A stretch of DNA of 64,000 nt, taken from assembly GCF_000092645.1 (NCBI RefSeq), contig NC_014165.1:3782001-3846000 (forward strand), in the 5' to 3' direction. The notes under the pieces are model-generated. The model was not told the DNA's origin and made no database searches. It saw nothing but the letters and a program-made list of their open reading frames with translations. Of this stretch, positions 1 through 8,709 are shown one piece after another (position 1 is the stretch's first letter; the number at the start of each line of letters is the position of its first letter). Origin of the DNA: Thermobispora bispora DSM 43833 (GTDB taxonomy: Bacteria; Actinomycetota; Actinomycetes; Streptosporangiales; Streptosporangiaceae). A program made the translations under genes and the position numbers.

Positions 1-35
1 CCACCGATCAACCGCCCGGGCGATCGGGGCGCTGA
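1..35 (+). CDS. possible 3' end of an upstream gene (partial)
   Basis: In the frame that starts at base 3 the sequence is open for ten codons and ends with TGA at 33-35, 32 bases before the next start. This could be the tail of the preceding gene of the hydrogenase operon. The stretch is too short to recognise, and the frame of the next gene is also open to the window edge, so this is a weak call. Confidence 0.25.
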   Translation, partial: TDQPPGRSGR

Positions 36-67
36 AGCCGGCCGAGCGGTACGGAGGGGAAGGCACG

Positions 68-937
68 ATGAGCACGACCGCGCAGACCACGAGCATCACC
101 GAACTCGCCGAGCGGGTGGACGAGGCGGCGCGCCGGGTGGCCGGGCTCGACCCGGAGGCGCGGAAGGCCGCCGAGGAGCTCAAGGAGGCGGTGGAGGCCG
201 TCCACCGCGCCGGGCTGATCACGATCGTGCGGCGCATGCGCGCCGACGAGCGGGCGCGCGAGCTGCTCTTCGAGCTCGTGGACGAGCCCGAGGTGCGCAT
301 GCTCTTCATGCTCCACGGCATCATCCGCCCGGATCCGATGACCGAGGCGTCCCGGGTGATCGACGCGATCCGGCCGATGGTGCGGTCCCACGGCGGCGAC
401 GTGGAGCTGGTCCGGGTCGAGGACGGGGTCGCGTACGTCCGGCTGAAGGGCGCCTGCACCGGCTGCTCGGCCCCTGCCGTGGCCCTGCGGGAGGGGATCG
501 AGGAGGCGCTGATCGAGCGGGTGCCCGCGATCACCAGGGTCGAGGTGCTGCCCCCGGAGCCGTCGCCGGTGCTCATCCCGCTGAGCGCGGTGCGGTTCGG
601 CCGGGACGATGGCTGGGTACGGGCCATACCGGTCGAGCAGGTCCCGGACGGCCGGATCACCCCCCTTCACCTGACCGCCAAGGACGGCACCGAGCAGGAG
701 GCGATCGTGGTCCGGCTGGGCGACCGGTTCACCGCGTACGTCAACGAGTGCGCGCATCAGGCCATGCCGCTCGACGACGCGCTGCTCGACCGGGAGGCGG
801 GCACGATCACCTGCCCCTGGCACGGGTTCAGCTTCGACGCGGAGTCCGGCGAGTGCCTGAGCATGCCCGGCGCGCAACTGGAACGGCTTCCGCTCCGCAT
901 CGACGACGGCCACGTGTGGATCAAGGTCGGCTCATGA
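68..937 (+). CDS. NifU-like / Rieske fusion iron-sulfur protein
   Basis: A 289-residue protein with two iron-sulfur modules. Residues about 92-160 resemble the C-terminal NifU scaffold domain, with the CxxC pair at C130 and C133. Residues about 170-289 look like a Rieske ferredoxin, with C228-x-H230 and C249-P-W-H252 as ligands of a 2Fe-2S cluster. The first 90 residues are helical and unassigned. A GGAGGGG ribosome site lies just upstream of the ATG. The stop overlaps the next start (ATGA), so it is probably co-translated with the NHL protein and the hyp genes. I infer an electron-transfer or cluster-handling accessory of an uptake [NiFe] hydrogenase whose subunits would be encoded just left of the window. 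Confidence 0.85.
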   Translation: MSTTAQTTSITELAERVDEAARRVAGLDPEARKAAEELKEAVEAVHRAGLITIVRRMRADERARELLFELVDEPEVRMLFMLHGIIRPDPMTEASRVIDAIRPMVRSHGGDVELVRVEDGVAYVRLKGACTGCSAPAVALREGIEEALIERVPAITRVEVLPPEPSPVLIPLSAVRFGRDDGWVRAIPVEQVPDGRITPLHLTAKDGTEQEAIVVRLGDRFTAYVNECAHQAMPLDDALLDREAGTITCPWHGFSFDAESGECLSMPGAQLERLPLRIDDGHVWIKVGS

Positions 938-2076
938 GCGCGCCGGAGGTCATCGAAGGGGACGTGGCCGCGGGCTGGGCACCGCGCACCTGGCTCGGCG
1001 CCCCGGCGCCCGGCGGCCTCGCGCTGCCCCCGGCGGCGCCGACGATGGCCTGGCTGTACTCGCCGCGCGGGGTGTACCTCGACGACCGGCACCTGGTGGT
1101 GGCCGACTCGGGGAACCACCGGGTGCTGATCTGGCACGGCGTCCCGGAGGAGGACGAGCGGCCCGCCGACGTGGTGCTCGGCCAGCCCGACGGCACCAGC
1201 GAAGGCCCGGCCGCGGGCGGGCGCGGCCCCGAGCACGGCCTCCACCTGCCGACCGGGGTGCTGATCCACGACGGGCGGCTGATCGTCGCCGACGCCTGGC
1301 ACCACCGCGTGCTCATCTGGGACGAGGTGCCGCGCCGGTCCGGCCGGCGGCCCGACCTGGTGCTCGGCCAGCCGGACCTCGGCTCGGCCGAGCCGAACCG
1401 GGGCGGGGAGTGCTCGGCGCGCTCGATGTACTGGCCGTACGGCGTGGCCGTGGTGGGCGGCCGGTTCTATGTGGCCGACACGGGCAACCGGCGGGTCCTC
1501 GGCTGGGCGGGCGGAATCCCGTCCTCCCCGGACGAGCCGCCCGACCTGATCCTCGGCCAGCCCGGCCCCGCCGAGCGCGAGGAGAACCGCGGGGAGGGGG
1601 TCGGCCCGGCGAGCTTCCGCTGGCCGCACGGCATCACCGGCACGCCGGAGCTGCTGCTCGTCGCCGACGCGGGCAACCACCGGGTGCTCGGCTGGCGCCC
1701 GCACCCCGGCGGCGACCGCGGCGCGGACCTGGTGCTCGGCCAGCCGGACCCGTACACCGCGGCGGAGTTCCCGTACGGGCCGCAGCGGGCGGACCGGCTC
1801 CGCTTCCCCTACGCGGCCTCCCTCGACGGGGATCGCCTCGCGGTGGCCGACACGGCCAACAACCGGATCCTGCTCTGGCACGGCGTGCCCACCGCCTCGG
1901 GGCAGGCCGCGGACGCCGTGCTGGGGCAGCCGTCCTTCACGGCGAACGGGGAGAACCGGTGGTCCGGCGTGGCCCGGGACACGCTGTGCTGGCCGTACGG
2001 GCTGTGGCTGCACGGCGACCTGCTGGCCGTCGCGGATTCGGGGAACAACAGGGTCGTGATCTGGCAGCGGGCATGA
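934..2076 (+). CDS. NHL-repeat beta-propeller protein of the hydrogenase operon
   Basis: This 380-residue protein is built from about six copies of a unit of the form [12 protein letters not shown] followed by a VLGQPD turn, spaced about 55-60 residues. That is the NHL-type six-bladed beta-propeller pattern. No signal peptide or membrane segment is visible, so it is probably cytoplasmic or bound to the inner face of the membrane. The ATG at 934 overlaps the stop of the NifU/Rieske gene; a longer frame begins at 748, but it would overlap that gene by nearly 190 bases. Its own stop overlaps the hypF start. Position suggests a scaffold or electron-transfer partner of the hydrogenase; no enzymatic residues are recognisable. 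Confidence 0.8.
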   Translation: MSAPEVIEGDVAAGWAPRTWLGAPAPGGLALPPAAPTMAWLYSPRGVYLDDRHLVVADSGNHRVLIWHGVPEEDERPADVVLGQPDGTSEGPAAGGRGPEHGLHLPTGVLIHDGRLIVADAWHHRVLIWDEVPRRSGRRPDLVLGQPDLGSAEPNRGGECSARSMYWPYGVAVVGGRFYVADTGNRRVLGWAGGIPSSPDEPPDLILGQPGPAEREENRGEGVGPASFRWPHGITGTPELLLVADAGNHRVLGWRPHPGGDRGADLVLGQPDPYTAAEFPYGPQRADRLRFPYAASLDGDRLAVADTANNRILLWHGVPTASGQAADAVLGQPSFTANGENRWSGVARDTLCWPYGLWLHGDLLAVADSGNNRVVIWQRA

Positions 2077-4424
2077 CGCACACGAGGGAGCTTCCCAGGA
2101 CGGCCGGCGGCCGCGAGACCACGCGGCGGCTCCGGCTGACGGTCGAGGGGGTCGTGCAGGGGGTCGGCTTCCGGCCGTTCGTCTACCGGCTCGCCACCGA
2201 GCTCGGCGCCACCGGGTTCGTCGGCAACGACTCCCGGTCGGTCTTCGCGGAGATCCAGGGGCCGGAGCCGGTGGTGGACGAGTTCCTCCGGCGGCTGCGG
2301 GCCGACGCGCCGCCGCTCGCGCGGATCACCGCGGTCCGCTCCGAGGCGATCCCGCCCGACCCGGCGGAGACCGGGTTCCGGATCGTGGCCAGCCGGGACG
2401 CCGGCGGCGCCCGCACCCTGGTCCCCCCGGACGTGGCGGTGTGCCGCGACTGCGTGCGCGAGCTGTTCGACCCGGCCGACCGGCGGTACCGGCACCCGTT
2501 CATCACCTGCACCAACTGCGGCCCCCGGTACACGATCATCCGGTCGCTGCCGTACGACCGGCCGGCGACCACCATGGCGGGCTTCCCGATGTGCGACGCG
2601 TGCGCCGCCGAGTACCACGACCCCGCCGACCGGCGCTTCCACGCCCAGCCGCTCTGCTGCCCGGACTGCGGGCCGCGGCTCACCCTGCGCACTCCGGACG
2701 GGGTGGTCGAGGGCACCGACGCCGCGCTCGCCGCCGCGCAGCGGCTGCTCGCCGCGGGCCGGATCGTCGCGGTGAAGGGGGTGGGCGGCTACCACCTCGC
2801 CTGCCGGGCCGCGGACGAGCGCGCGGTGCGGACCCTGCGGGAGCGCAAGGCGCGGGCCGGGAAGGCGTTCGCGGTCATGGCCCGGGACCTGGCCACGGCC
2901 CGGCGGCTCGCCGGGATCGGCCCGGCCGAGGCCGCCGCGCTCACCGGGCCGGCCGCGCCGATCGTGCTGCTCACCCGCCGGCCGGACGCGCCCGTGGCCG
3001 AGGGCGTCGCCCCGGACAACCCGCTGATCGGGGTGATGCTCCCCTACTCCCCGCTGCACCACCTGCTGTTCGCCCCGGTCCCCGGCGAGGCGGGGTGGGT
3101 CCCCGACGTGCTGGTGATGACCAGCGCCAACGTCTCCGACGAACCGATCTGCTTCGACGACGAGGACGCCCGCACCCGGCTGCCCCGGCTCGCCGACGCC
3201 GTGCTCACCCACGACCGGCCGATCCACGTGCCGTGCGACGACTCGGTGATCCGGATCGTGGACGGGGAGGAGCTCCCGATCCGCCGCTCGCGCGGCTACG
3301 CCCCGCCGGTCCGGCTGGGCCGCCCGGTCGAGCCGGTGCTCGCCGTGGGCGGCGAGCTGAAGAACACCCTCTGCCTCACCTCGGGCCGGCAGGCGTTCTG
3401 CTCGGCGCACATCGGGGACATGGGGAGCCTGGACACGCTCCGCGCGGTCGAGCGGTCGGCCGCTCACCTCGCGGACCTGTACGACGTGCGGCCCGCCCAC
3501 GTCGCCGCCGACCTGCACCCCGGCTACCACACCCGGCGCTGGGCCGAGGAGCGGGCGGGCGACCGGCCGCTCCACCTGGTCCAGCACCACCACGCGCACG
3601 TGGTCTCGCTGCTCGCCGAGCACGACCGGGTCGGCGAGCCGATCATCGGGGTCGCCTTCGACGGCACCGGCTACGGCACCGACGGGACCGTCTGGGGCGG
3701 CGAGGTGCTGCTGCTCGGCCGGGACAGCCACCGGTTCACCCGGGTCGGGCACCTGCGCCCGGTGCCGCTGCCCGGCGGCGACGCCGGGGTGCGCAACCCC
3801 TGCCGGATCGCGCTCGCCCACCTCGCCACCGCGGGCATCCCCTGGGACGACGACCTCCCGCCGGTGCGGGCCTGCGAGGCGGCCGAGCTCCGCGTGGTGC
3901 GCGCCCAGCTCGACCGGGGGTTCGGCTGCGCCCCGTGCACCAGCATGGGGCGGCTGTTCGACGCGGTCTCCTCCCTGCTGGGGGTGCGCCACCGGATCAC
4001 CTACGAGGGGCAGGCGGCGATCGAGCTGGAGGCGCTTGCCACCACCGCGCAGGGGACCCCGCCGCCGCTGCGGATCGAGGTCGGCCCGGACGGGGTGCTC
4101 GACCCCGCTCCGCTGCTCCACGGCCTGGTGGCCGGGCTGCGCGACGGCGTCCCGGTCGCCGACCTCGCCGCCGCCTTCCACGAGGCGGTCGCGGTGGCGG
4201 TCACCGAGCTGGTGACCCGGGCCGGCGAGGAGCACGGGGTACGGCTCGCCGGGCTGACCGGGGGCGTGTTCCAGAACGTGCTGCTGCTGCGGTCCTGCCG
4301 GGATCGGCTGCGATCGGCCGGGTTCGAGGTGCTCACCCACCGCGTCGTACCGCCCAACGACGGTGGGCTCGCCCTCGGGCAGGCGGTGGTCGCCGCGCTG
4401 CGGGCGAGTGAGAAGGAGGAGTGA
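2073..4424 (+). CDS. hypF: HypF carbamoyltransferase, [NiFe]-hydrogenase maturation
   Basis: HypF makes the carbamoyl group that HypE converts to the cyanide ligands of the NiFe active site. The 783-residue length is normal for the family. In order there is an acylphosphatase domain with [16 protein letters not shown] near residue 20, two zinc fingers (CRDC...CTNC and CDAC...CPDC) in about residues 120-205, a YrdC-like domain, and a Kae1-like C-terminal domain with [16 protein letters not shown] and GGVFQN. The ATG overlaps the stop of the NHL gene (ATGA). An upstream in-frame extension to 1410 would lie wholly inside that gene and was rejected. hypC follows after two bases. Confidence 0.97.
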   Translation: MTHTRELPRTAGGRETTRRLRLTVEGVVQGVGFRPFVYRLATELGATGFVGNDSRSVFAEIQGPEPVVDEFLRRLRADAPPLARITAVRSEAIPPDPAETGFRIVASRDAGGARTLVPPDVAVCRDCVRELFDPADRRYRHPFITCTNCGPRYTIIRSLPYDRPATTMAGFPMCDACAAEYHDPADRRFHAQPLCCPDCGPRLTLRTPDGVVEGTDAALAAAQRLLAAGRIVAVKGVGGYHLACRAADERAVRTLRERKARAGKAFAVMARDLATARRLAGIGPAEAAALTGPAAPIVLLTRRPDAPVAEGVAPDNPLIGVMLPYSPLHHLLFAPVPGEAGWVPDVLVMTSANVSDEPICFDDEDARTRLPRLADAVLTHDRPIHVPCDDSVIRIVDGEELPIRRSRGYAPPVRLGRPVEPVLAVGGELKNTLCLTSGRQAFCSAHIGDMGSLDTLRAVERSAAHLADLYDVRPAHVAADLHPGYHTRRWAEERAGDRPLHLVQHHHAHVVSLLAEHDRVGEPIIGVAFDGTGYGTDGTVWGGEVLLLGRDSHRFTRVGHLRPVPLPGGDAGVRNPCRIALAHLATAGIPWDDDLPPVRACEAAELRVVRAQLDRGFGCAPCTSMGRLFDAVSSLLGVRHRITYEGQAAIELEALATTAQGTPPPLRIEVGPDGVLDPAPLLHGLVAGLRDGVPVADLAAAFHEAVAVAVTELVTRAGEEHGVRLAGLTGGVFQNVLLLRSCRDRLRSAGFEVLTHRVVPPNDGGLALGQAVVAALRASEKEE

Positions 4425-4426
4425 CC

Positions 4427-4711
4427 ATGTGTCTCGGCATTCCGGGAAGGATCGTCGAGGTCTGGGAGGAGCGCGGGACCAGGATGGCCCGCGCGGACTT
4501 CGCCGGGGAGACGCGGAAGGTGTGCCTGGCGTACCTGCCCGACCTCCAGGTCGGCGACTACATCCTCATGCACGCCGGGTTCGCGCTCACCCGGCTCGAT
4601 GAGGAGGACGCGCTCGCCACCCTGGAGCTGATGCGGCGGTACGAGGTCATCGACGCCGCCCCGGCCCAGGAGGAGGCCGCCCCGGCGCGGGAGGAGGCGG
4701 TGACCCGATGA
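4427..4711 (+). CDS. hypC: HypC hydrogenase maturation chaperone (copy 1)
   Basis: HypC binds HypD and carries the Fe(CN)2CO unit to the hydrogenase large subunit. The 94-residue product begins MCLGIPGR, with the essential cysteine at position 2, and contains the GDYILMHAGFAL and RLDEEDA motifs. The start must be the ATG at 4427, because a GTG two codons earlier would bury Cys2; AAGGAGG precedes it. The C-terminal tail after residue 75 is rich in Ala and Glu and looks like an unstructured extension. The stop overlaps the next start. A second HypC is encoded at 7266. Confidence 0.95.
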   Translation: MCLGIPGRIVEVWEERGTRMARADFAGETRKVCLAYLPDLQVGDYILMHAGFALTRLDEEDALATLELMRRYEVIDAAPAQEEAAPAREEAVTR

Positions 4712-5442
4712 CCGCGCCCGTCATGCCGGAGCAGCCGCTGGACGAGGCGCTCGCCGCCGACCTCGCGGCCACCTCGCTCAGCCTCGCCCGCCGGTTCGCC
4801 GCGGGGGCGACGCTGTGGAGCCTGTCGCCCGCCTGGGAGCCGCACGCGAACCACATCGCCGTGGAGTTCGTCCACCCGGTCATCGTCGGCAAGCGCGCGC
4901 TGCCCGCGGTCGCGCTCACCGGCCCGGACCCGGTCGGCCTGGCCCGGGCGTCGGTCCGCCCCGGTGACGTGATCCTCGCGGTGGCCACGGCCGGCGACCC
5001 CGTGGTGCGGTCGGTGATGCGCCGCGCCCCGGCCTGGGGGACGACCACGATCTGGATCGGCCACGGTCCGCGGCCGCCGGCCGGCGCGGCCGACCACGTG
5101 CTCTGGCTGGACGACCCCGACCCCCGCACCCCGGTCACCGGACGGTTCGTCCTCCTCTACCACCTGCTCTGGGAGCTCACCCACGTCTGCCTGGAGCACC
5201 CGGGCCTGCTCACCGAGCCCGAGGCCGGGTGCGACGGCGAGGTCTGCGTCACCTGCTCGGACGAGGGCCGGCTCGGCGAGGTGATCTCCGAGGCCCCGGA
5301 CGGCCGCACCCTGGTCCGCACCGCGGCGGGGCAGGAGCTCGTGGACACCATGCTCGTCGCCCCGGTGGCCCCGGGCGACCTCGTCCTGGTCCACGCCGGG
5401 ACGGCGATCAGCCGGATCGATGAGGAGGGTGAGGCGCGATGA
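4708..5442 (+). CDS. SIS-like domain fused to a HypC/HupF domain
   Basis: A 244-residue protein with two parts. Residues about 1-165 resemble a phosphosugar-isomerase (SIS) fold, with alternating strands and the segment GDVILAVATAGD. From about residue 178 the chain reads EVCVTCSDEG, then strands, then GDLVLVHAGTAISRIDEE, which is the signature of the HypC/HybG/HupF family. The HypC cysteine is therefore internal rather than at position 2. The gene is translationally coupled on both sides (ATGA overlaps). HupF-annotated proteins of this layout occur, as far as I recall, in actinobacterial hydrogenase clusters. The function is unproven; I infer a chaperone or ligand-assembly role working with the separate SIS protein that follows. 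Confidence 0.8.
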   Translation: MTAPVMPEQPLDEALAADLAATSLSLARRFAAGATLWSLSPAWEPHANHIAVEFVHPVIVGKRALPAVALTGPDPVGLARASVRPGDVILAVATAGDPVVRSVMRRAPAWGTTTIWIGHGPRPPAGAADHVLWLDDPDPRTPVTGRFVLLYHLLWELTHVCLEHPGLLTEPEAGCDGEVCVTCSDEGRLGEVISEAPDGRTLVRTAAGQELVDTMLVAPVAPGDLVLVHAGTAISRIDEEGEAR

Positions 5443-6110
5443 GCGCGGACGGCACCGGTTTCCTCTACCCGTTCCTCGGGGCGGCGGAGCGGGACGCGGA
5501 CTCGCTCCTGGCCGACCTGGCGCGCTCGGCGCGGGAGAAGGCCGCGGAGAGCGCGGCGCTGCAGCGGGCCACGATCGCCGAGTTCGGTGAGCTGGTCGAG
5601 AAGGCCGCGGCGGAGATGGCGCCGCGGTTCGCCGCCGGCGGCCGGCTGTACACCTTCGGCAACGGCGGCAGCTCCACCGACGCGGCGATCCTCGCCGGCC
5701 TGTTCGCCCGCCCGCCGGAGGGCAGGCCGCTGCCCTCCTGGTCGCTCGCGGCCGACCAGGCGGTGCTCACCGCGCTCGGCAACGACGTCGGCTTCGACCT
5801 GGTGTTCTCCCGGCAGCTCATCGCGCACTCCGGCGAGTCCGACATCGCGCTCGCCATGTCCACGAGCGGCGGCTCCGCCGACCTGCTGCGCGCGCTCGAG
5901 GAGGCGAAGCGCCGCGGGCTGCTCACCATCGGGTTCGCCGGGTACGACGGTGGCCGGTTCGCCACCGAGGGGTATGTCGATTTCTGCTTCGTGGTGCGGT
6001 CGCAGAGCGTGCACCGCATCCAGGAGTCCCAGGCCGTTCTCGGGTATCTGCTGTGGGCCGCGGTGCAGCGCCGCCTGGCCGAAGGGGAGGGATCGGATGA
6101 GCGTCGATGA
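5439..6110 (+). CDS. GmhA-like SIS-domain protein of the hydrogenase operon
   Basis: A 223-residue SIS-fold protein of the phosphoheptose isomerase (GmhA/DiaA) type. It has the phosphosugar-binding loop FGNGGSSTDA near residue 74, the serine-rich MSTSGGSADLL near residue 140, and the C-terminal IQESQAVLGYLLW helix. Nothing in the window suggests heptose synthesis, and the gene is embedded between hyp genes with a 4-base overlap upstream and a 14-base overlap into hypE. I therefore infer a role in hydrogenase maturation, perhaps binding a phosphorylated intermediate, rather than in sugar metabolism. The fold call is firm; the job is open. Confidence 0.8.
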   Translation: MSADGTGFLYPFLGAAERDADSLLADLARSAREKAAESAALQRATIAEFGELVEKAAAEMAPRFAAGGRLYTFGNGGSSTDAAILAGLFARPPEGRPLPSWSLAADQAVLTALGNDVGFDLVFSRQLIAHSGESDIALAMSTSGGSADLLRALEEAKRRGLLTIGFAGYDGGRFATEGYVDFCFVVRSQSVHRIQESQAVLGYLLWAAVQRRLAEGEGSDERR

Positions 6111-7215
6111 GAAGCGGCGGGGCCGCGAGCGGACCGGCCCGGTGGTCCGCGAGGAGCAGGTGCTGGAGAAGATCGAGGCGTTCCGCCGCCGCCGGCCGCG
6201 CCTGCTGGAGGACGTGGTCACCATGGCGCACGGGGCGGGCGGCAAGGCGTCCGCGGCGCTGGTCGACGCGGTCTTCCTCGAGGCGTTCCGCAACAAGGAG
6301 CTCGAGCGGCGCTGCGACGGGGCGGTGCTGCCGCTGCCCTCGGGGGAGTCCCTGGCGTTCAGCACCGACTCCTTCGTGGTGCACCCGCTCCGGTTCCCGG
6401 GCGGCTCGATCGGCCACCTCGCGATCCACGGCACCGTGAACGACCTGGCGGTGATGGGCGCCCGGCCCGCCTGGATCTCGGCGGCCTTCGTGATCGAGGA
6501 GGGCTTCCCCATCGAGCAGCTGCGCGCCATCGCCGCGGACATGGCCGAGGCGGCCAAGGCCGCCGACGTGGAGGTGGTCACCGGGGACACCAAGGTGGTG
6601 AGCGCCGGCGCCGCGGACGGGCTGTACATCACCACCGCCGGGGTGGGGCTGATCCCGCCCGGGCGGGAGCTCTCCGGCGACCGGGTACGGCCCGGCGACC
6701 GCGTGCTGCTCTCCGGGACCATGGGCGACCACGGGGCCGCGGTCATGCTCGCCCGGGGCGACCTCGGCATCGAGGGGGAGATCAAGTCCGACACGGCCCC
6801 GGTGAACGGCCTGGTCGAGGCGCTCCTCACCGCCGCGCCGAGCACCCGCTGGCTGCGCGACCCCACCCGGGGCGGGGTCGGCACGGTCTGCAACGAGCTC
6901 GCCATGGAGACCGGGCTCGGCGTGGTCCTCGACGAGGCGTCGCTCCCGGTGTCCCCGCAGGTGAACGGCGTCTGCGAGCTGCTCGGCATCGACCCGATCT
7001 ACGTCGCCAACGAGGGCAAGGTGCTCGCGGTGGTGGCGCCCGAGGAGACCGACGCCGCGCTCGCCGCCATGCGGGAGCACCCGCTCGGCCGCGACGCCGT
7101 GGTCATCGGGGAGATCACCGACCGGCTGTCCGCGACCGTCGCGGTGCGCACGGCCTTCGGCGGCACCCGGATCGTGGACATGCTCGTCGGCGATCCGCTG
7201 CCCCGCATCTGCTGA
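6097..7215 (+). CDS. hypE: HypE, carbamoyl dehydratase of hydrogenase maturation
   Basis: HypE dehydrates the thiocarbamate on its own C-terminal cysteine to thiocyanate and donates cyanide to iron on HypC-HypD. The 372-residue product ends PRIC, the conserved terminus with the acceptor cysteine. It has the PurM-type ATP-binding pattern MAHGAGGKAS near residue 44 and DPTRGGVGTVCNELA in the second half. The ATG at 6097 lies inside the end of the SIS gene with GGGAGGGATC upstream. The N-terminal stretch of about 40 residues, rich in Arg and Glu, is longer than in enteric HypE. Next is hypC copy 2, 50 bases downstream. Confidence 0.96.
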   Translation: MSVDEKRRGRERTGPVVREEQVLEKIEAFRRRRPRLLEDVVTMAHGAGGKASAALVDAVFLEAFRNKELERRCDGAVLPLPSGESLAFSTDSFVVHPLRFPGGSIGHLAIHGTVNDLAVMGARPAWISAAFVIEEGFPIEQLRAIAADMAEAAKAADVEVVTGDTKVVSAGAADGLYITTAGVGLIPPGRELSGDRVRPGDRVLLSGTMGDHGAAVMLARGDLGIEGEIKSDTAPVNGLVEALLTAAPSTRWLRDPTRGGVGTVCNELAMETGLGVVLDEASLPVSPQVNGVCELLGIDPIYVANEGKVLAVVAPEETDAALAAMREHPLGRDAVVIGEITDRLSATVAVRTAFGGTRIVDMLVGDPLPRIC

Positions 7216-7265
7216 CGGAGGAGACGCCAGCGGCCGGACGGCCGCCGAGTGAAGGAGACAGCGAC

Positions 7266-7538
7266 ATGTGCCTGGGGATTCCGGGACGGGTGGTCGAGAT
7301 CGTCGACCCCGAGCAGCACCTCGCCAAGGTCGACGTGGGCGGCCTGCAGCGGACGATCAGCGTCCGGCTCCTCGCCGACCAGGACCTGCGGGCCGACGAC
7401 TGGGTGCTCGTCCACGTGGGCTTCGCCATGGCGAAGATCGACGAGGAGGAGGCCAAGCTCACCATCGAGGCGATGAAGAAGCTGGGCCAGGCCTACACGG
7501 ACGAGATCGAGGCGTTCAACTCGACGGCGATCATCTAA
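7266..7538 (+). CDS. hypC: HypC hydrogenase maturation chaperone (copy 2)
   Basis: This 90-residue protein begins MCLGIPGRVVEI and contains DDWVLVHVGFAMAKIDEEEA, all HypC hallmarks with Cys2 intact. GAAGGAGA stands 8-9 bases before the ATG. It differs from copy 1 in the middle and lacks its Ala/Glu-rich tail. It sits directly before hypD, the usual HypC partner, so this copy may be the main HypD-binding one, and copy 1 may serve another large subunit or another step. A 50-base gap separates it from hypE, and 40 bases separate it from hypD. Confidence 0.95.
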   Translation: MCLGIPGRVVEIVDPEQHLAKVDVGGLQRTISVRLLADQDLRADDWVLVHVGFAMAKIDEEEAKLTIEAMKKLGQAYTDEIEAFNSTAII

Positions 7539-7578
7539 CGGCGCTGCGGGGCGACGGGCGATACGACGGGAGGATGCA

Positions 7579-8709
7579 ATGCGGTTCATCGATGAGTTCC
7601 GCGACCCGGACGCGGCGCGGGCGCTGGTCGCCGCCATCACCGAGCTGGCCGGGGACGAGCGGTTCAAGTTCATGGAGGTGTGCGGCGGGCACACGCACAC
7701 CATCTACCGCCACGGGCTGGAGCACGTGCTGCCGGAGAACGTCGAGCTGGTGCACGGTCCCGGGTGCCCGGTGTGCGTGATCCCGATGGGCCGGGTGGAC
7801 GACGCGCTCTGGCTCGCCGAGCAGCCCGGGGTCATCTTCACCACGTTCGGCGACATGATGCGGGTGCCGGGCAGCCGCGGCAACCTGATGGAGGCGAAGG
7901 CCCGGGGCGCCGACGTCCGGTTCGTCTACTCACCGCTCGACGCCCTGCGGATCGCGGTCGACAACCCGGACAAGCAGGTGGTGTTCTTCGCGGTCGGGTT
8001 CGAGACCACCGCGCCGTCCACCGCGGTCACCCTGGTGCGGGCCCGGCAGCTCGGGCTGGAGAACTTCTCCGTCTTCTGCAACCACGTGACGATCGTCCCG
8101 CCGATCAAGGCGATCCTCGACTCGCCGGACCTGCGGCTCTCCGGCTTCATCGGCCCGGGCCACGTCTCCACGGTCGTGGGCTGCCGGCCGTACCGCTTCA
8201 TCCCCGAGGTGTACGGCAAGCCGTTCGTGGTCGCCGGGTTCGAGCCGCTCGACATCCTCCAGGCGGTCGCCATGCTGCTCAAGCAGATCCGCGAGGGCCG
8301 GTGCGAGGTGGAGAACCAGTACGCGCGGGTGGTGCGGGAGGAGGGCAACCCGCAGGCGCTCGCGCTGATGAGCCAGGTGTTCACCCTGCGGCCGCACTTC
8401 GAGTGGCGCGGGCTGGGCTTCATCTCGCAGAGCGCGCTCAAGCTCAGCGACGACTACGCGAAGTTCGACGCCGAGCTGCGGTTCGACATGCCGGGCGTGC
8501 GGGTCGCCGACCCCAAGGCCTGCCAGTGCGGCGAGGTGCTCAAGGGCGTGCTCAAACCGTGGCAGTGCAAGGTGTTCGGCACCGCGTGCACCCCGGAGAC
8601 CCCGATCGGCACCTGCATGGTCTCGCCGGAGGGGGCCTGCGCCGCCTACTACAACTTCGGGCGGGTGAACCGGGAGGCGGCCCGGCTCATCGACCAGGGC
8701 GCGCGATGA
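7579..8709 (+). CDS. hypD: HypD, scaffold for Fe(CN)2CO assembly
   Basis: HypD carries a 4Fe-4S cluster and, with HypC, is the platform on which the Fe(CN)2CO moiety is built. The 376-residue product has CGGHTHTIYRHGLE near residue 35, HGPGCPVCV near 60, GFETTAPST in the central domain, and the cysteine-rich C-terminal region CQCGEVL...CKVFGTAC...GTCMVSPEGAC that binds the cluster. The length is that of the family. GGGAGGATGCA precedes the ATG. The stop overlaps the next start (ATGA), so the following unknown gene is probably made in step with HypD. Confidence 0.97.
   Translation: MRFIDEFRDPDAARALVAAITELAGDERFKFMEVCGGHTHTIYRHGLEHVLPENVELVHGPGCPVCVIPMGRVDDALWLAEQPGVIFTTFGDMMRVPGSRGNLMEAKARGADVRFVYSPLDALRIAVDNPDKQVVFFAVGFETTAPSTAVTLVRARQLGLENFSVFCNHVTIVPPIKAILDSPDLRLSGFIGPGHVSTVVGCRPYRFIPEVYGKPFVVAGFEPLDILQAVAMLLKQIREGRCEVENQYARVVREEGNPQALALMSQVFTLRPHFEWRGLGFISQSALKLSDDYAKFDAELRFDMPGVRVADPKACQCGEVLKGVLKPWQCKVFGTACTPETPIGTCMVSPEGACAAYYNFGRVNREAARLIDQGAR

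Noticed and set aside
1809-4340. 843-codon open frame on the minus strand opposite hypF
   Set aside because: It is antisense to a gene with a complete HypF signature and consists of Arg/Gly/Pro/Val/His-rich sequence typical of the mirror frame of GC-rich genes.
5157-6989. 610-codon minus-strand open frame opposite the SIS and hypE genes
   Set aside because: Ser/Arg/Pro-rich shadow with no ribosome site or motif; the plus-strand genes account for the region.
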